From contig CM075653.1 of assembly GCA_037953625.1 (NCBI GenBank), positions 4,650,001-4,714,000 on the forward strand: DNA of 64,000 nt. Reading direction: 5' to 3'. The notes beneath the pieces were generated by a model. It searched no databases and had not been told where the DNA came from. It saw only the letters and a program-made list of their open reading frames with translations. Positions 46,293 to 58,011 of this stretch are shown here, piece after piece; position 1 is the stretch's first letter, and every line of letters starts with the position of its first letter. This stretch comes from Crotalaria pallida (taxonomy: Eukaryota; Streptophyta; Magnoliopsida; Fabales; Fabaceae). A program made the position numbers and the translations under genes.

Positions 46293-47316
46293 TAGGGGTG
46301 TAAGTGGTCCGGTCTAGGATCGTGAGATCGATCAGACCGGACCAAAAATTGGGGTCCAAAATGGTCTCACGGTTCGGTCCGGTCTCAAAATATGTGGAAT
46401 GTTCTATAATGGTCCGGTCCATGGTCCAGCTAACTTTCAGACCACAAAGACCGGACCAGACCGATTAGCTTAAATATTAAAAAAACGGAAAAGGGAAAAA
46501 GGGTGGATAAAACTCTTGAAAAACATAAACCTAATCAACCTAAGATACTCACTTCCTTTCCTTCTCTGCTTCTGCTATGCTTTGCCTTCTCCTCCATCAT
46601 CTTCTCCGGTTCTCTCTCTCTCCCTCACCCCTCGGTTCTCTCTCTCCTTCCTCGATCTGCTGTTGCTTGATCTGCACGTACAACCGCAACCACCTCCTTC
46701 CTCGATCTGCTCCGGTTCTCTCTCTCAATCCGTTCTCTCTCACCGATCTCCGTCCCTACCGTTCTCTGTGGCGATCCCATGGCTAAGGTCCTCCGGTGCC
46801 AGCTCTAGGGTTTCTTCGAGTCCCTCAACCGCAAGGCTCCTCACCACCGCCACCGCCACCGCCACCGCTGCACGAAGGTACCATCCTACCCGTCGCCACC
46901 GCCACCACCCTCTTCTACTCCCACCATCCTCAGCCACGACCCCCGTAGGCTTTTCTTCCTTGCCGGCCCTGCACCGACTACTGCCGCCGCCACTGCTTTA
47001 ATAACAAGCAGCTGCTGCTGCTCGAAGAAGGAGAGGGAACCTTAGGGTTCCCAAGTGAAAAAGTGCCTGAAGGCCCATATTCATAGTCCAGTTCAGTATT
47101 TTTGCCACATTTTCTCTAATTTTTTAAAACTACCAAGTAATTAATTATAGTCTAAATAGACCGGACTGGACCGGACCAAAACGGTCCGGATCGATACGGT
47201 CCGATCCGGTCTTTGCAAATGAAAAACATGGGGACCGGACCGGACCACATTAATTTAATCGGTCCAGTCCCTAAAGTCCATTAAAGACTGGACCATACCG
47301 GACCGTTACGCCCCTA
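46293..47316. mobile_element. hAT element, 1024 bp, with 8-bp TSD
   Basis: Ends TAGGGGTGTAAGTGGTCCGG and CCGGACCGTTACGCCCCTA are inverted, and CAACTCAT flanks both sides exactly (46285-46292 and 47317-47324). Sub-terminal GGTCCGGTC repeats are dense at both ends. The interior (46516-47040) is GC-rich, with CTCTCTC and CACCGCCAC runs that look like a captured leader and first exon of a host gene. It encodes no transposase, so it is non-autonomous. Confidence 0.88.
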
Positions 47317-48900
47317 CAACTCATGTTTGTATTGTAGTATAATTGTAGTATAGATACAAGCAAATAAAAAACAATTAGGTTAAAAAGTTTTACAAAATCG
47401 TACACTATGGTTGTTATTAATTAAAGAGTGAAGTACCACTTTGGTCCTTCATGTTTTTTGGATGGGACATTTCAGTCCCTAAAAATGTGAAAATTCACTT
47501 TTAGTCCATAAAGATTTTTTTTTACAATTATTTTTTTTTGTCAATGTCAAAGTGCCACGTATCAATTTTTGATTGGTCCAAAAAAAAAGAGAAAGCTAAT
47601 GTAGTGGCACATGTCACAATGTGGCAAATTGCGTCACCGCAGGTTGTGACACGTGTCACTAATGAGATTCGAACCCCTGGACAATGGGACTATTCTCCTA
47701 TGGCACAACTAGGAAACCACTAGGCCAATGACTTTTTGGTGTTTTAATGCATAACGAAATATATTTATTATATTTTAATTTTGTTTTTAATAATTTTATA
47801 TATATTCTTATTTCATAATATTGCTTCCGATCATAAATATAAAACTATTAGTTTTAAACTTTGTTTATTTTTTGTTTAAATTCTATTCTAATGTTTAATA
47901 ATATTATTGATATTTTTAGGAGAGATTCAAAGCTTGAAACGACGACCGAGTGAGGGTGAGGGAGACGACCAATTCGAAGTTGTACAAAGAGAGATGTGCC
48001 ATAGGTGAGGGAACCAGAGATCGAGAGGCCAGAGAGGCAGAGAGAGCAACAGAGAAGGAGAGAAGCCAGAGATTGAGGAGGGTTTCACGAAATCAGAGCA
48101 GCAAAGATGGAGAGAAAGAGAAGGGTTTCTATTTTTGATCCTGCCAAAACATAATTGATCCTTCCAAAATGCAATTGACAATGCCCAAAAATGACATCGT
48201 CGTGTTTGACTTCTATTTTTGGGTCATTTTTACTAACTCACGAGTTAACTTACGAGTTTGACCGAGTTTACTCATATCCGAGTTTTGAACCAAGTTAACT
48301 AGATTCCATGGAGTAAACTCGTAAACTCATACGAGTTTACGAGTTAACTTGTGAGTTTGACAACCATGCTTGGGGTTGTGATTTTTGAAAGAGATTTCAC
48401 GGTTTGAGGTTTTAATTTGGGAATTTAGAGTTTATGTATTTCAAAAGGTTGAAGATGATGTTTCAGTTGTTGGATTTGAATGATTAATTTATACCTATTG
48501 GATATGAAATATAATAGTTGACACGTTGGCCACCGTTAACATTTTGAAACAGCACAATAACGACAACAAATGTCAGGGACTAACATGTTTGATGTCCACC
48601 AATTTCAAAAACTAAAGTGTTGTTTCGAAAATTTCAAGACTAAATTAACTAATCGCTAGACTAATTACTCATTCTTTAATAGGTGGTCTCCATAGTGTAG
48701 ATCACATTGAATCAACTAAACTACTAATGTTGCGTTTGGTTCGACGTTTCGAGGGTGCTAAACGCGCGTTTAGCATAAGCAGCCACTCAGTAGCTTTCGT
48801 GTTTCGAGGACACCGAAAACGTTTCCAAACACACTCTTAGAAAACCGCCACCTTTCCAAACACACTCAGTGCCTGTCGTTTTTGTTGTATCAAAATACAC
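47317..48900. other. Composite repeat debris upstream of the F-box gene
   Basis: 47427-48680 has weak inverted ends (ATTAAAGAGTGA and TCATTCTTTAAT), suggesting a decayed MULE. A tRNA-like SINE piece on the minus strand at about 47650-47740 shows TGGCCTAGTGGTTTCC and GGGGTTCGAATC. At 48235-48365 many CGAGTT motifs occur in both directions, another decayed inverted-repeat element. No gene is supported. Confidence 0.4.
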
Positions 48901-48938
48901 TACCAACACAACACAACACACATAAACAAATAAAAACG

Positions 48939-48988
<50 letters not shown>

Positions 48989-50658
48989 TAGTGTCTTCTG
49001 TTGTGTGTGTTCATTTCAATGTGTTGGGTTGCTTGGCCTTGTTTATCAACCAAATCTAGACCAACCCATTTCCCTGTTCTCCCATTTCAAGGAATACCCA
49101 TTATCTTCTCTCCTTAAAGTTCAATCCTTTTTTCTGAATCAACTCTTTTGATTGCAGCAAAGGTTGGTGGTTTTTTTTTTTTTTTTTAAAACTCTTTCTT
49201 TGTTTCTCACCATTTTTTTTTCCTCACACCCTTTTTCTATGTGATTGTGATTGTGGTGGAGGCTCTCAAATAAGGTACCTTCATGTCATGGGGTTCATCT
49301 TTCAATTCTAAAAATCTCTCCTTTTTTGGGAAAGGTGATTGTTGTTATATTTGGTTGGTTCACTAATCTGAATGTGTTTTTTTTTATTTTTTATTTAGAA
49401 TTTCTGGATTGCTTCTCGTAATTTAGTTTTGGGTTAATGGGTATTTCACCATTTGATTTTTCATTTTTCATTTTTTTTTATAGTTCGAATCATGTCAATC
49501 GCCTTCTTTGGGCTTGATGGTAATGGTTATGGAAAGTTGTCTTGTATCAAATGTTGTTTCTTTGTGCAGGACATTGTTTTTGGATTAATAACAGGCTTTA
49601 TTGAAAAGCTTCTTTTTTTTTAAATGTTGGCTTTAGCATCATATTCTCTTCCTGATAAATGCTTTTGGTGAATCAGCTGGTTGCAATGCTTGTTCTGTTT
49701 GAGTTCTTTGAAGGAGTTTTTCATTGCTTTGAAACTTTGTTGTGTTTTTGTGTTTGACAAAATTTCCCCTTTCTGATATGTGTGGTGGTGTTCATTTATG
49801 ACTCCTTAGTTGTTTTACTTTGACATCAAATCTCTGAACTAACATGGAAGCATGTAGATTTTGAGTGTGGATGCTATGAGCTAAATATAATACCAAATAT
49901 GATATCAGAGTTTCTTAAGCTTATCTTCCGCTTTCTATGTTATTTCATTGCATGTGTCATGTGTGGTATTTTTTTAGCTTCTATTTTATATTACTAGCAT
50001 GTATGATTAGCAGTTAGCAACTCATGTGTTGTGCAATTTATAAGCAATTTTTTTGTTTTAAAATACAGTATCTTTCTTAGTAATTTTTTCCTTCTGTGGG
50101 ATTTGGCTAAGAAGTTATGAATTTTATCAGCATTATCTGTTGTAAAAATTAGAATACCAAATCATTTTAAGATCTTCCCTTGAAGCATGTAGGACATGTC
50201 AGACTGTCTACTTATTAAGTGATTGCTGTACATCTTTCCTCTACCGTACGGATTTATAAAATATCTAAATTGATGGCTATGCCTCCCTTTAAATCGGTTC
50301 TTTCACCAGTTTGAGAATATATGTGCCTGGTTCTGTATGCTTGTGTTTTTATTTTCTGTGATCCTTTGATTTTTTACCCTGTGTAGGTTTTGTTCATTCA
50401 ATCTTGTTTATGTTCTTCCTATGGTAGTGGTGCTATTAGTTTCATGATTTATAAAATGGCCTTTTCATTTTGTCATGAGATGCTTCACCTTGCTTGCTTC
50501 GAACATAAGACACTGTAATTCCATGATATATTATTAGTATATCCCGAGATGATAAAATCCCTTGGCTTCTTTAATATTTGGTGTTAGCATTCATTTTTAA
50601 TCAGCTGTGTTTTGCTTTATTTTTTGTTATGCTCATTAGGCGTTTCCTTTCAACTTTT
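48890..50658 (+). promoter_or_regulatory. Probable 5' leader exon and leader intron of the F-box gene
   Basis: A CT-rich leader from about 48890 ends at a donor near 49162 (GCAAAG|GTTGG). The acceptor TGCTCATTAG at 50638-50639 lies just before CGTTTCC and the ATG at 50659, giving a leader intron of about 1.5 kb. The exact donor and the transcription start are inferred. Confidence 0.5.
48941..48984 (+). repeat. (TC)n tract in the F-box gene leader
   Basis: Twenty or so TC units with one TTT interruption. CT tracts of this kind are common in plant 5' leaders and can act as GAGA-type promoter elements. Confidence 0.85.
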
Positions 50659-51873
50659 ATGGCGGCTGAAACATCATGGATTATCCACCATGACGATGCC
50701 ACACGAAGGGAGACTGGGAAGTTTGATTCAGTTTCAGAAGTTGGTGAGGATGGTGATGAAGAAGCAACTGCTGTTTCTGCAGATGCAAATTTGCCTGATG
50801 ACTTGTTGGAAATTATCCTAGCTTACCTTCCCATCGAAAGCATTTTCAGAGCCAGTGGTGTGTGTAAAAGATGGCATAAGGTTGTTACTTCCAAGAGTTT
50901 TAAATGGAACCTTTCAAATGTTCCACCACAGAAGCCTTGGTACTTTATGTTTACTAGCTCTGACAATAATGAACCGATTGGTTATGCTTATGATCCCATC
51001 CTTCGGAAATGGTACAGCATAGAACTTCCCTTCATCCGATCGCGTAACTTTTTTGTCGCTTCATCATGCGGCTTGGTGTGCTTCCAGGACAATGACAACA
51101 GGACTGAGATATGCGTCTGCAATCCTTTTACGAAAGCTTGCACGAAACTTCAGGAGCCACCAGGTCTGAGGTTTTCCGATTATAATGCACTGGCTCTCTC
51201 AGTTAATAGAGAATCTCATTGTTATACGGTGGCGATTGTAAAATCGAAACAAGAGCCTGGAAACTATTTCCAGTGCAATATGTCGATTTATATATACAAT
51301 TCTGAACAAGTAACCTGGAAAGTCCCTTTGGCTGAGGTGTTAATGGGGTGGAGGGGTGGCGATGAGTGCATTATATGTAACGGAGTGCTGTACTTTCTTG
51401 TTTACTCAACTGGTGGTGGTCCACCTGAGTATCGTCATGCACTAATTGCATATAACATGTCGAACCCTTCTTCTCTAACAAGGGGCTTTATTCGAGTACC
51501 TTTTACACTGACATGCGGTCGTCTGATGAATCTGAAGGAGAAGCTTGTAATGGTGGGAGGAATTGGTATACCGGATCGACCTGGTATAATTAAAGGTGTT
51601 GGTATCTGGGTTCTCGATGGTAGAAGGTGGGAAGAGATCGCGAGAATGCCTCAGAAATTCTTCCAAAGCTTTGGAGAGTTTGATGATGTTTTTGCAAGCC
51701 GTGGCGCGGATGATCTTATATATATTCAGTGTTATGGAGCTCCAGCACTTCTTATTTTTGACATGAACAATAGGCACTGGAAATGGTCACGTAAGTGCCC
51801 TGTGCCGAAAAGGCACACCCTGCATCTTTTCGCTGGTTTTTGCTTTGAGCCCAGGCTTGAAATTCAACCGTAG
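50659..51873 (+). CDS. HWS: F-box/kelch-type protein, HAWAIIAN SKIRT-like
   Basis: The gene encodes 404 residues in one exon; the Arabidopsis protein (At3g61590) has 411. The ATG at 50659 matches the Arabidopsis start (MAAETSW against MEAETSW). The frame runs further upstream only through the intron. An F-box occupies residues 44-84 (LPDDLLEIILAYLPIESIFR, VCKRWHKVV). The rest is the kelch/Galactose-oxidase-like C-terminal half with family hallmarks PWYFMF, GYAYDPILRKWYSIELP, FVASSCGLVCFQDND, VNRESHCYTVAIVKSKQEPG, LTCGRLMNLKEKLVMVGGIG and GFCFEPRLEI. F-box proteins select targets for SCF ubiquitin ligases. The Arabidopsis protein controls organ separation, leaf and flower size, and microRNA levels. 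No lesion is visible. A MULE lies about 190 bases after the stop codon and may affect its 3' end. Confidence 0.93.
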   Translation: MAAETSWIIHHDDATRRETGKFDSVSEVGEDGDEEATAVSADANLPDDLLEIILAYLPIESIFRASGVCKRWHKVVTSKSFKWNLSNVPPQKPWYFMFTSSDNNEPIGYAYDPILRKWYSIELPFIRSRNFFVASSCGLVCFQDNDNRTEICVCNPFTKACTKLQEPPGLRFSDYNALALSVNRESHCYTVAIVKSKQEPGNYFQCNMSIYIYNSEQVTWKVPLAEVLMGWRGGDECIICNGVLYFLVYSTGGGPPEYRHALIAYNMSNPSSLTRGFIRVPFTLTCGRLMNLKEKLVMVGGIGIPDRPGIIKGVGIWVLDGRRWEEIARMPQKFFQSFGEFDDVFASRGADDLIYIQCYGAPALLIFDMNNRHWKWSRKCPVPKRHTLHLFAGFCFEPRLEIQP

Positions 51874-52061
51874 CTCTCTCTCTCTCTCTCTACATACAAT
51901 TTTAACAGTTGCTATTTGAGACTTGTGTCTTAAGTTTATGCAGATTTTCCTTATTGCTATTTAAGCTGAGATTTATATATATGATTTTGGTGTTTTGACA
52001 TTTCATACCATATGTACTTGCTCATAAATCTTGTTATTTATAATTAATAGCATTTGAAAAT

Positions 52062-53072
52062 GACTAAACTGTCACTTTAGTCCCTGAATTTACACAGCAC
52101 TTTCACTTTAGTCCTTGAAATTAACAAAATTGCTTTTAGGTCCCTGACTTTGTAAAAAGTCATTCACTTTAGTCCCTGAAATTAACAAAATTGTTTTTGG
52201 ATCCCTGACTTTGTAAAAAATCATTCACTTTAGTCCCTGAAATTAACAAAATTGCTTTTAGGTCCCTGATTTTGTAAAAAGTAATTCACTTTAGTCCCTG
52301 CCCCTAACCCCCATCAACGTACGTTAACAAAATAATGATGTGGCTGTTTGGGGGCATTAAACCACATCATTTTTGCACAAGAGGCCAAAATGTGGGCAAA
52401 ACACAACCAAAAACTAATTTCTTCATCTTTTAAATCCTAAAGCTGATGGTGAAGATGGTCCAGAGGAGTTTTTAGGTTCTTTAAAACCATGCGTGGGCAT
52501 AAACACCATTGACGATGCCTCTGTATTAGATGGGACTGGTGCAGCTGATCTTGGTCTGATAGGTAGTTTAGCTCTAACACTAAATGATGCAGCCACTTCA
52601 TTTGGAGGTTCTGGTTGGGAGAAAATCTTGTGATGACTGTGTTTGTGATATATCTATCGCATCTGAATGAGGAGCAACAACATTAGTAGCTACAGGTACA
52701 GGTGCAGTAGCATCATTAGCAACTACATTAGGATTAGAAGCAACATCTGCCTCTTGTGCAAAAACGGTGTGGTTTAATGCCCCCAAACAGCCACATCATC
52801 ATTCTGTTAACGTACGTTGATGGAGGTTAGGAGCAGGGACTAAAGCGAATGACTTTTTACAAAGTTAGGGACCTAAAAGCAATTTTGTTAATTTCAGGGA
52901 TTAAAGTGAATGACTTTTTACAAAGTCAGGGATCTAAAAGCAATTTTGTTAATTTGAGGGACTAAAGTGAATGACTTTTTACAAAGTCAGGGATCTAAAA
53001 GCAATTTTGTTAATTTCAGAGACTAAAGTGAAAGTGCTGTGTAAATTCAGGGACTAAAGTGACAGTTCAGTC
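52062..53072. mobile_element. Long-TIR MULE, 1011 bp, just downstream of the F-box gene
   Basis: The first and last ~320 bases are inverted copies, starting GACTAAACTGTCACTTTAGT (right end complement GACTGAACTGTCACTTTAGT). ATTTGAAAAT flanks both sides (52052-52061 and 53073-53082). Each arm holds three tandem ~70-base units built on GTCCCTGAAATTAACAAAAT. The centre (52420-52790, minus strand) keeps a Pro/Ser/Thr-rich reading frame with a frameshift (QTQSSQDFLPTRTSK, then VFMPTHGFKEPK) that resembles the tail of a MULE transposase. It is a deletion derivative. Confidence 0.85.
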
Positions 53073-53082
53073 ATTTGAAAAT

Positions 53083-54404
53083 ACTTGAGCTATGTTCATT
53101 ACCTTTTCTTTTTTCTCTCTATTTATGCACTTGCTCCTCTATTAAGAGCCACTACCTTCTCCATTTTTCGTGTCTGCTCCATGTATTGCTGGAAGGTGGC
53201 TCTTGTTTACCAAAGCAGAAAATTTCAGATGTGTGTTTCTGTTGCTTTCCCTAAAAGATGTAGGCCATAGTGCATTTACATGTTATGATGGAATGAAACG
53301 TCAATTGGGTCTTTCAAAGATACAATGGTCATCAAATTATTCCTTTAAAGAAAATGTTGATCAAATAAGTCCTATGTGATTAGCTTTTTTCACTTTAAAA
53401 AATAACACGGTGGTTGGAGTATATTTTGAAGGATAAATATGACTTTTTACTCTATTGTGTTGCTCATTATTGTATAGGTAGATGTCTTTAGATTTTATGT
53501 TGTCCATAGACTAGGCTTACCGGTGCTTTTTAGAAATGTGTATTATTAAAGGCTGTCTTTCACAGTTGCAGTTCATTAAAGGCAAATGCTATTCGAATAA
53601 TGTGTGGGAACCGGTTATATAGTTAGGCAAGATTCTTCTTTATTCAACCGTTCTCATCAGGTTCTCTAACCATTTTATTTAGGGTCCTGTGATAAAAAAG
53701 CATTGGTTAAGGTACCAAGATATATTTGAACCTTTTTTTTTTAAATTTTTTTTCTTTAAATTAAATCATAACTTTTAAGATTTTATGGTATTAATTATAC
53801 CCTTTTTCAATTTTCATACAAGCTTGTTAGCATCAAACAAGACAATTTTCTGTTGGAAAACTTAACAATCACCTCAGAATGAATTAAACATGTGGCCTAT
53901 TTAATTTGTGAATGTGCTTTCCATTTCCATTTTCTGCTTTTGGCTAATAATTGCAAAAATGCCACATTTTTGTTTATTTTTTATTTTAAAAGCCACATTT
54001 TTGTTTAATTTTTATTTTAAAAAATTTGTATACAAAACCGTGAAAATAACATTTATTTTTTTTTCGCGGTATTTTCTGTCTTGGAAAATAGTTTCAAAAT
54101 GAACGAATTAAACATGATATTTTTGTAATTAAAAAAAAATGAAAATAGAAATTATTTTCATAAACTAAACATTCTCTTAATTAGTTTTGTTTAATTTTTG
54201 GGTTTTTCTTACATATGCATCTAGTGCATAGGTTTATCAAACTTTAAAAAATAATTATTTTTTTTGGAAATTAATATATTTAATAAATTAAAAAATAATT
54301 ATTTTTATTTTCCAATATAATTTTATTATTTATATTCTTTTATTCTATGCATGGGTGTATTTTTTTTCCACGCATATGATTTCGGGATCCAACCTAAAAT
54401 CTAC
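53083..54404. other. Intergenic sequence
   Basis: Nothing recognised beyond AT-rich sequence and short chance frames. Confidence 0.4.
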
Positions 54405-54682
54405 TCCCTCCGTTCGTTATTATGTGTCGTTTTTTGGAGAGTTTTTTTTTTTTATTATCTTTCGTATTGAGGATTTCAAGAGTGTAATAAATGCTATTTT
54501 CCATGCTTGCCCCTATTTAATATGTCTTGGTTTATGTAATTAGTGGAGAAAAATAATGATTATAGAGAGAGAAAAGGTATAGTGGAAAAAAACATAATTA
54601 ATGTATTGAAAATATAAGTAATGATTAGATTTTTTAAAAGATGTGTTTTGTTTGAAATATGATAGATAAATAGGAGTGGAAG
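54405..54682. mobile_element. Stowaway-type MITE, 278 bp
   Basis: Begins CTCCCTCCGTTCGTTATTAT after TA (54403-54404) and ends AAATAGGAGTGGAAG before TA (54683-54684). Confidence 0.75.
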
Positions 54683-54921
54683 TAGTAATTTGCAGTCGGA
54701 TGAAGAGATTGGTTTTGTTTTATTTACTCGTGCCCATAGTTTGGATCCACCTATCTTTAATTGAGGCTCTTTAATGATTTAGGCTTTGTTTATGGAACCT
54801 TTTCTAGCATCCTTAAAACACGTGTAACCTTTATGTTGACTTAGTAGTGGGGTAATAGTGATACTACTATGCTATGATCACAATTTATGTTGTGCATGTG
54901 TGAGTAAGTGAAAGAGGGGGT

Positions 54922-55267
54922 AGGCTCCGGTGTATGGTTAATTAAACCATGCATCGGTGCATGGTTTAATTTTTTTTTGTTTTTCAAATTTTTTTAATAC
55001 AGATTTATTCAAAATATTTTTTAACACAAATTTGTATATAAATTTATTAGAATCTGTAAATTTTGAATACAGTTTTACTCAATAGAGTTTTTTAAGAACA
55101 CAGAGTAAAAAAAAAATAAATCCAAATTATAAAAATCACTTCATATCCGTAAAAAAGAAAACACATAGAATATTTTTTAATTGATTAAATTTTAAAAAAA
55201 TAAATAAAAAACTCATAAATAAAGGCATGCACCGGTGCATGTTATATGTTTACATGCACCGGAGCCT
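54922..55267. mobile_element. Inverted-repeat MITE with ACCGGTGCATG motifs
   Basis: The left end AGGCTCCGGTGTATGG and the right end CATGCACCGGAGCCT are inverted. Each arm carries a second inner copy (CATCGGTGCATGG and GCATGCACCGGTGCATG). The centre is AT-rich. No clear TSD was found, so the superfamily is open. Confidence 0.65.
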
Positions 55268-55689
55268 CAGCCAAGAAAGAGAGTGTGTCGTCCGTACATA
55301 ACTTATTTTTTTAGTAATTTTGCCAATTTAAAAAGATGAAACCAAAAAATAAAATAAAATAAAATGGAGTGTGAGGGTTGGTGGAGAAGTGAGGTCCACG
55401 ACTGCTTTAGCAATAAGCAAAGGTGGGTTGTTCCTTGGTGGAGATCAGATGTGACAAATAAATAAAGGGTTAAGCAAACATCCTTTTCCAAACATGGCTA
55501 TGATCACTCACTTCCAACAAGGCAAGGGCAGAATATTCAAACGGCTTCTCACTTGAGATTTGGATGGGGGGAGGGTGTTGCCGTCTAGAGCTGAAAGTAA
55601 CTTGTCTGGGTGTTACGAACTAACACTCTCTTTAAATCATAACATATGATATCACATTGTATTATATATATAGTGTTATATTTTATGGA

Positions 55690-55855
55690 GATGAATGAGT
55701 GTGCATTAACGGTGTAAAGTTTTTTACACCATCAGTCTATCGTCCATCGTTTATTTGTATTATTTTTATCTAAAAGCAAACAATCATAAACACATGAATA
55801 ATATATGATATACACCGATAGTGTAAAAAACCTTTATACTATTAGTGCATCATCT
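55690..55855. mobile_element. Unclassified MITE, intact member of the 28968-30029 family
   Basis: Left arm TGCATTAACGGTGTAAAGTT and right arm GTGTAAAAAACCTTTATACT with a terminal GTGCATCATC. It serves as the uninterrupted reference that shows where the solo LTR entered the related copy. Confidence 0.65.
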
Positions 55856-56217
55856 ATTTTCTCTATTTTATAAGCATATCCTATTAAAACTTAATGAATG
55901 CGCACATCAATTTTTACATATCGATATATTATTTACTATTCATATGTATTATTTTTATTACGTTAAAAAACTAAATATAAAAATTTAAAACTAATTTTGA
56001 AGTTTTTCTTTTTAAGTGTTTGATAGTCTTAACTCTTAAACATCTATCAAGGTCTGAGTTTCATATCTTGTTTTTTTTAATAAATTCAAATGTTGGTCAT
56101 AGAAGTGAAAATCTCCTATTTTGGATTTGGATCTCCTCATTATTTTTCACTTTTAAAAATTTGATGGGTGCTGTTGAAACAACAATGGAAGGACGATATT
56201 TTTATCTCTTTCTCATT

Positions 56218-58010
56218 ATTGAGTATTGATCTTCTCTCTAATATAAGATAAATGACATATCTTTCTATTATTCCCACATTATTTTGATAAATCTTTGATA
56301 TATCTTCATAAAGTCTTCCATTATCTGAATGAGATTTGTTTCATAAATAAATCTCGGGAATCACGTGCTGATCACGTATCACGCCTTGGTATAGCTTAAG
56401 TCGGCTTCTGACCCAATATTAAAGGTCAGAATAACTCATCTTTAGTCAATCAGAAAGGTTTCTAGGTCATTGAAGGGTTATTATGTGGGGTAGGATAGTC
56501 CTAACTCGTGACAAGACCGAAATAATGAGAGTCAAAACCCTTAAACAATAGGGTATGGCGAATGTTGGCAAGTTTAGTCTGCTATCGCAATCGTAAGAAA
56601 TAAATGAATGCGTAGCACCTAATCAAATAATACGTCACATGACATATTATTGAGAAGGCATGTACCTTGAATGAGATCATCAACTTTTGAAAATTCACAT
56701 CCATTCATAGTGAAAACTTTTCCTCGAGCTATTGGTCTTTATGCAATTGTGTTCACTTCCTTCTTCACTGCTTCAGGGAAATTCCTTGCAATATGCCCTA
56801 GTATATTTCACGAGAAACAAATCATTTGCTATGAATCCTAACAAGTTTCCCCAAAGTGATATCGCTTGCAATTGTCACATTTGGGTGGGGTGGCAGTAGA
56901 AGGACTTCTTCCTTCCATTTCAGACTTAGAGCCTCCGTCTCCTTTCTGAGGATAGGGTTTATTCCTTAAAAACCTTTTCTTTTGTTACGACGTTGAGGTC
57001 CAAAATTTCTCTACGACCGAATACCCTCCTCGTATGCAATCTTGGCTTTCATATCATCTTCATAAATTCTACACATATTGACCATGGTTGGAAAACTCCG
57101 AATCTCTTGATAGCTCAAATAGGTTTCAGATCAGGCCTAAGTTTGTTTTCAAATTTCACACCCTTGGATCGTTCATCGAGATTAAGTTGGTGATATGATG
57201 AGTACTTAATCAGTTTCTCGAACTATGCCCCATATTCCCCAACACTCATATTCTCTTCTTTTAGTTCTATAAATTTAATTTCCTTTCTCCTTTTAATATC
57301 CATAGAAAATTATTTCTCCAGAAACTTTTCCTTGAAAGTTTCTCAATTTAGAATCCTTTGCTCTGTTTCCAGGAGTTGTGGGGAGTGGTTCCACCACTTC
57401 TCTGGCTCCTTAACTAACATGTAAGTTGCAAAAGTAGCCTTCTATGCATCAATGCACAACATTGTTAGGAAAATCTTCTTTTATTCTTGTAGCCATCGTT
57501 GTGTGCCTTCTTAATTGCATCATCCATTAAATCTCGACGGCTTATTCTTTCTGGAATCTGATAGACCTTGGTATTCTGCCAGTCCTTCATTATGTGGCTG
57601 GATCACATTTTTGAGCAATGTAGTAATCTTCTCGAGAACTTCGATATTGTTATACCTACACTTAGATTTGGTCAGTCGCACAACTTGGTTAGCAGGTATG
57701 GCCATACTCCAAGTCGAGAGATGGAACCATTGTTATGATATCACTAAAGTGTAACAACTTGATATTTTTAATGATTTAATTTAATTATAATAAATGAAAA
57801 TAGTGAATAATTTTTTTTTTATTTTTTATAAACAAGCAACTTAACTCTCAACTTGAAATCCTAACTTTACATTATATTATTGGAATTTAAATAATTTTAT
57901 TTTAGATATGAGAAAAGGACAACCTTTCACCCACTACGCTACTATAAAACATTATTATTGTTTATTAACTCTAGCTTAACTAGTACTAAGTTACTCCCAA
58001 AGTATGGAAG
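56218..58010 (-). mobile_element. Gag-protease-only Ty3/gypsy element, copy 2
   Basis: Collinear with 41968-43730 from end to end, including the LTR-like boundary (complement of 57752 onward), the weak primer site and the gag/protease region. More stops and small indels are present here than in copy 1, so no long frame survives. The right side is cut at 58011 by unrelated LTR-like sequence. Confidence 0.65.
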
Positions 58011-58011
58011 C

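Noticed and set aside
46516..47001. 161-codon Ser/Pro/Leu-rich frame
   Set aside because: Lies inside a hAT element with bounded TSD; low complexity from CT and CCACCG runs.
50578..50658. N-terminal extension of the F-box protein with a hydrophobic stretch
   Set aside because: It begins at TTG and reads through the leader intron and its acceptor. The ATG at 50659 matches the start of the Arabidopsis protein.
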